From Anisus vortex (lineage: Eukaryota > Mollusca > Gastropoda > Planorbidae): a stretch of 64,000 nucleotides of DNA. The notes beneath the pieces were generated by a model. It was not told the origin of the DNA. It saw only the letters and a program-made list of their open reading frames with translations, and searched no databases. The DNA lies in contig OX421497.1 in the NCBI GenBank assembly GCA_949126835.1, positions 17,176,823 through 17,240,822 on the forward strand, in the 5' to 3' direction. The stretch's first letter is position 1; every line of letters starts with the position of its first letter. Both the position numbers and the translations under genes were made by a program. Below, piece by piece: positions 59,601 to 64,000 of this stretch.

Positions 59601-60296
59601 AAAAGGGTTTAACTAAAAGTGTTTAACTAAAAGTGTTTAACTAAAAGTGTTTAACTGAATAAACAATGAAAGAAAACATGATTAATAAGAACAATATCAA
59701 GAAATTCTACTTAGAATATTGAGCCTACATGTAGACAACAACTAACATCACCGTAGTACGTACAACATTTGTACATGCATATATTAACTTCAAGAATTCA
59801 ACGATTTCAAAAAAAAGTATCTAAATTGACATTGGGCATGATTCTTTTCAAATAACTTTTCAAGCATAGCAATCGGCAACTGAAATTTTAGCTTAAAAAC
59901 AATGAGTGTGTGTATTGGGGTAAGGGAGGCTAATTGCTGACTGGTCTTTCTACATGTCTTTAAGGTGCCAGTTTGAATAATTCCACACGTACATCTTATA
60001 AAATATCATGCATAATATACTGGTACAAACAGGGAACAAACAATTGGCATACAGTAATGACAAACTGCCACTTGCTCAACGTGATTTTGTCAACAACAAT
60101 AATAACAACAACGTAGAAATATCTCATGGTTTACCTGATTATCAGCAAACATTCTATTCACCTGGGGTTGGCTCACTTGTTCTCGTATGTGTTGATTATC
60201 ATAGCCACTCATTATAAATAACTTCAGTACCTCCATAAGTCGTAAGTCCACTGCCAATTTTACTGGACATGGTCCATTAGGAATTTCAGCAGGACA
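56441..60296 (-). CDS. SOCS-box protein, last two exons (5' part outside the window)
   Basis: Likely substrate receptor of a Cullin-5/elongin-BC ubiquitin ligase. Exons 60296-60177 and 56611-56441 join in phase 0 through a GT-AG intron (CAA|GTGAGC ... TTTTTCAG|ATT). They encode 96 residues and the stop TAA. The upstream exon (after acceptor TTTTTTCGTTAG) has PCPVKLAVDLRLMEVLKLFI, which could be an ankyrin-like or other helical repeat. The last exon ends with a SOCS box: SLKQICRRWV fits the elongin-BC box (L-x-x-x-C), and ISKLPLPQQILDYI fits the Cul5 box (LPxP). ASB (ankyrin plus SOCS box) proteins are the best guess, but the substrate-binding part is not visible here. Confidence 0.82.
57440..57715 (-). 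mobile_element. tRNA-derived SINE in the SOCS-gene intron
   Basis: On the minus strand it starts near GGGGGCACAGTGGCATTCGA (A-box region) and has a perfect B box GGTTCGAATCC. A unique body (GTAAAGGCAGCTGTCCATAG) and an AT-rich end follow. It is sense relative to the host gene. Confidence 0.8.
58765..59312 (+). repeat. 21-bp AT-rich minisatellite, about 26 units
   Basis: Units ATTCTTAAAGATTCAATTTA plus C with variants GATTAAATT, GATTCAGTT and AAATT. The variants cycle in short blocks, suggesting amplification of multimers. Lies in the SOCS-gene intron. Confidence 0.95.
59455..59655 (+). repeat. 14-bp minisatellite, about 14 units
   Basis: GTTTAACTAAAAGT repeated, alternating with the variant GTTTAACTAAAAGG. 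Lies in the SOCS-gene intron. Confidence 0.95.
60177..60296 (-). CDS. SOCS-box gene, penultimate exon
   Basis: 120 bp, 40 codons, open throughout. Pyrimidine-rich acceptor CTTTTTTCGTTAG and donor CAA|GTGAGC. Its end phase matches the terminal exon. Confidence 0.75.
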
Positions 60297-60439
60297 CTAA
60301 CGAAAAAAGACAAGTAATTGGCTATCAGCCTAGGTATAGGGTTTACAGAGAATGAAACCAAAAAAAAAATATAAAAAAAATCAAAGATGATTGAATTTAT
60401 TGATTTCATTCTTTACAAGATTATTACCTTGATAGATGT

Positions 60440-60630
60440 ACCGATATACAATTATAGTGATGGATAGATGTATCATAATGTAGTGACAGACAAATGTTGT
60501 GATAGATAGATGTAGTGATAGATAGATGTAGTGATAGATAAATGTAGTGATAGATAGATGTAGTGATAGACAAATGTAGTGACAGATAGATGTAGTGATG
60601 GACAAATGTAATGATAGATAGATCATAGAC
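60440..60630 (+). repeat. GATAGATGTAGTGATA satellite, left part
   Basis: 16-bp half-units GATAGATGTAGTGATA and GACAAATGTAGTGACA alternate as in the larger array at 61652-64000. The satellite is split by the element at 60631-61648. Confidence 0.92.
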
Positions 60631-61648
60631 TATAATATACATGGACCGCTTGCTTTAGTATTTCTGCTATATGATGACTTGAAACACTGATGTTCGGAAT
60701 TCCCGATTTTAAATAACGTAATTGCTATACAGGAAATAAAGTTATTGATTAAGTTTCGTTTTATTTAATCGCTATGATTTTCTCAATTAAAAATTAAAAT
60801 CGAAAGTTGTACAGAGCGGAAACATTTATAGATCAGTGTTGTGTATGCACCGAAAAGAACATAGGCTCTAAAAATAGAGCAGGCCGTCCATGTATTTATA
60901 GAGCGTTCTCAGTGGGCGTGGCTTAGGTTTTTACTCCATTTTTAGTGACGTATTTGTGTAAATATAAGAACCCACTTGAGGTACAAATGTAACGTGGTGA
61001 AAGTGAAGTTGCTCTTTATCATGCAAAATTCACATCTGAATTATTGGCTATCCTACTAAAAAATAAGGAGGTAAATAGTAGTACTGTAGATTAATTGATT
61101 AATGTGATTAGGCTAGGGCCGGCTAGACCTATTTACACTTTCAATTTCACTTTATAGGCCTACACTTTTAATGTTTCGTAGGCTAGGCTACGATGTCAAG
61201 TGATAGTGTTGGTGAATATCTAGTCTAGTCAAGTCACTAATAGGCTCACATCGTCTATGATCTATGTCTATGATAATAATAAAATAGCCTATTTTATTTA
61301 ACATACATAATACAGCCTAAATCTTAATAAGACTTAAAACACAACACATCATTTAAAAAAAGCTCGAGCCTATATGAAACTTTATTAATACAGCGGCCAT
61401 TATTACTTGTACACCATTACTCAAAGTAAACACAAATCACGTGCTTTTTGTCACATGATTGCAAACGCCCTATAGTCAATGATAATAGGAATAATAGGCC
61501 TACAAGTATTCATTTAAAGTCGAAAAAATGCGTTTTAACAAAACGGAACTTGTATAAGAATTACTTCATTTAGAATCGGGAATTGCAAAAAAAAAAAAAG
61601 AAGATAATAGCATAAAAAAACTAAAGCAAGCGGTCCATGTATATTATA
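60631..61648 (+). mobile_element. TGGACCGCTTG-family DNA element splitting the satellite (1018 bp)
   Basis: A perfect 28-bp inverted repeat at 60631-60658 and 61621-61648 (core ATGGACCGCTTGCTTTAG). Both tips read TATAAT, compatible with a TA target duplication. A third, imperfect inverted copy of the end (GCAGGCCGTCCATGTA) at about 60881-60900 suggests a shorter element nested at the left side. The interior contains no transposase frame. The satellite continues on both sides, so insertion followed array formation. Confidence 0.8.
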
Positions 61649-61651
61649 ATT

Positions 61652-64000
61652 TATGGATAGATGTAGTGATATACAAATGTAGTGACAGATAGATGTAGTG
61701 ATAGACAAATGTAGTGATATATAGATGTAGTGATAGACAAATGTAGTGATATATAGATGTAGTGATGGACAAATGTAGTGATATATAGATGTAGTGATGG
61801 ACAAATGTAGTGATATATAGATGTAGTGATGGACAAATGTAGTGATATATAGATGTAGTGATAGACAAATGTAGTGATATATAGATGTAGTGATATACAA
61901 ATGTAGTGACAGATAGATGTAGTGATGGACAAATGTAGTGATATATAGATGTAGTGATATACAAATGTAGTGACAGATAGATGTAGTGATGGACAAATGT
62001 AGTGATATATAGATGTAGTGATGGACAAATGTAGTGACAGATAGATGTAGTGATGGACAAATGTAGTGATATATAGATGTAGTGATATACAAATGTAGTG
62101 ATATATAGATGTAGTGATATACAAATGTAGTGATATATAGATGTAGTGATGGACAAATGTAGTGATATATAGATGTAGTGATGGACAAATGTAGTGATAT
62201 ATAGATGTAGTGATGGACAAATGTAGTGATATATAGATGTAGTGATATACAAATGTAGTGATATATAGATGTAGTGATGGACAAATGTAGTGATATATAG
62301 ATGTAGTGATGGACAAATGTAGTGATATATAGATGTAGTGATATACAAATGTAGTGACAGATAGATGTAGTGATGGACAAATGTAGTGATATATAGATGT
62401 AGTGATAGACAAATGTAGTGATATATAGATGTAGTGATGGACAAATGTAGTGATATATAGATGTAGTGATGGACAAATGTAGTGATATATAGATGTAGTG
62501 ATATACAAATGTAGTGATATATAGATGTAGTGATGGACAAATGTAGTGATATATAGATGTAGTGATGGACAAATGTAGTGATATATAGATGTAGTGATAT
62601 ACAAATGTAGTGACAGATAGATGTAGTGATGGACAAATGTAGTGATATATAGATGTAGTGATAGACAAATGTAGTGATATATAGATGTAGTGATATACAA
62701 ATGTAGTGACAGATAGATGTAGTGATGGACAAATGTAGTGACAGATAGATGTAGTGATGGACAAATGTAGTGATATATAGATGTAGTGATGGACAAATGT
62801 AGTGATATATAGATGTAGTGATGGACAAATGTAGTGATATATAGATGTAGTGATAGACAAATGTAGTGATATATAGATGTAGTGATATACAAATGTAGTG
62901 ATATATAGATGTAGTGATAGACAAATGTAGTGATATATAGATGTAGTGATGGACAAATGTAGTGATATATAGATGTAGTGATATACAAATGTAGTGATAT
63001 ATAGATGTAGTGATAGACAAATGTAGTGATATATAGATGTAGTGATGGACAAATGTAGTGACAGATAGATGTAGTGATGGACAAATGTAGTGATATATAG
63101 ATGTAGTGATAGACAAATGTAGTGATATATAGATGTAGTGATGGACAAATGTAGTGATATATAGATGTAGTGATAGACAAATGTAGTGATATATAGATGT
63201 AGTGATAGACAAATGTAGTGATATATAGATGTAGTGATGGTCAAATGTAGAGATATATAGATGTAGTGATAGACAAATGTAGTGATATATAGATGTAGTG
63301 ATAGACAAATGTAGTGATATATAGATGTAGTGATAGACAAATGTAGTGATATATAGATGTAGTGATAGACAAATGTAGTGATATATAGATGTAGTGATAG
63401 ACAAATGTAGTGATATATAGATGTAGTGATGGACAAATGTAGTGATATATAGATGTAGTGATGGACAAATGTAGTGATATATAGATGTAGTGATATACAA
63501 ATGTAGGGACAGATAGATGTAGTGATAGACAAATGTAGTGATATATAGATGTAGTGATGGACAAATGTAGTGATATATAGATGTAGTGATATATAGATGT
63601 AGTGATATACAAATGTAGTGACAGATAGATGTAGTGATAGACAAATGTAGTGACAGATAGATGTAGTGATGGACAAATGTAGTGATATATAGATGTAGTG
63701 ATATACAAATGTAGTGACAGATAGATGTAGTGATGGACAAATGTAGTGATATATAGATGTAGTGATGGACAAATGTAGTGATATATAGATGTAGTGATAG
63801 ACAAATGTAGTGATATATAGATGTAGTGATGGACAAATGTAGTGATATATAGATGTAGTGATGGACAAATGTAGTGATATATAGATGTAGTGATGGACAA
63901 ATGTAGTGATATATAGATGTAGTGATATACAAATGTAGTGACAGATAGATGTAGTGATGGACAAATGTAGTGATATATAGATGTAGTGATGGACAAATGT
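61652..64000 (+). repeat. 32-bp (2 x 16) satellite, truncated by window end
   Basis: About 2.35 kb of alternating 16-bp half-units GTAGTGATATATAGAT and GTAGTGA(T/C)(G/A)GACAAAT, about 73 dimers. The second half-unit has three common forms (GGACAAAT, AGACAAAT, ATACAAAT), and ATACAAAT is usually followed by a GTGACAGATAGAT half-unit. Minus-strand open frames of 250-809 residues (Tyr/His/Ile/Ser-rich) are array artefacts. Confidence 0.96.

Noticed and set aside
61535..63996. Minus-strand open frames of 250-809 residues rich in Tyr, His, Ile, Ser and Leu
   Set aside because: They are translations of the 2 x 16-bp satellite, open in several overlapping frames. No unique sequence or splice structure supports a gene.

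Overview
This is nuclear DNA from an animal, most likely a mollusc and probably a gastropod. The grounds are an AT-rich, intron-rich sequence, a mitochondrial-clan cytochrome P450 of the kind known from snails (CYP10-like), a SOCS-box gene, fragments of several animal LINE families, tRNA-derived SINEs, hAT and THAP/MADF transposon relics, and a very high load of minisatellites. The species assignment is inference; the gene and element calls rest on the sequence.

Layout. 1-13458 holds no gene I can support. It carries tandem arrays (32, 58 and 17 bp units and an imperfect AATCAAT repeat), one short hAT MITE and a broken LINE. 13459-21515 is a complete LTR retrotransposon (8057 bp) with two 1036-bp LTRs that look identical and one open 1600-residue Gag-Pol. 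Its enzyme order is protease, integrase, reverse transcriptase, RNase H. That is a Ty1/copia-like order carried by Ty3/gypsy-type enzymes, as in the Gmr1 group. 21516-29200 is intergenic, with a 38-bp minisatellite split by a solo LTR, a TC microsatellite and hAT-like MITEs.

29218-54373 (+) is a P450 gene that I assembled by hand into ten exons. All nine introns are GT-AG, all phases agree, and the product is 573 residues with an Arg-containing presequence. The catalytic hallmarks (ExxR, PERW, heme Cys512) are present, but the I-helix reads AATDNI instead of the usual AGxDTT. Its introns hold most of the remaining mobile DNA. Intron 7 ends in a 42-bp minisatellite in which every one of 38 units repeats a 3' splice-site-like sequence. 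All of these are in frame with each other and with the true acceptor, and none of the intervening sequence contains a stop.

56441-60296 (-) holds the last two exons of a convergent gene whose protein ends in a SOCS box (elongin-BC box plus Cul5-type LPLP box), so probably a ubiquitin-ligase substrate receptor. Its 5' part lies beyond the window. 60400-64000 is a 32-bp (2 x 16) satellite, split by a DNA element and running off the window end.

The P450 and the SOCS-box protein have no evident functional link; they are simply convergent neighbours. The dominant theme is mobile and tandem DNA, including insertions inside arrays and inside other elements.
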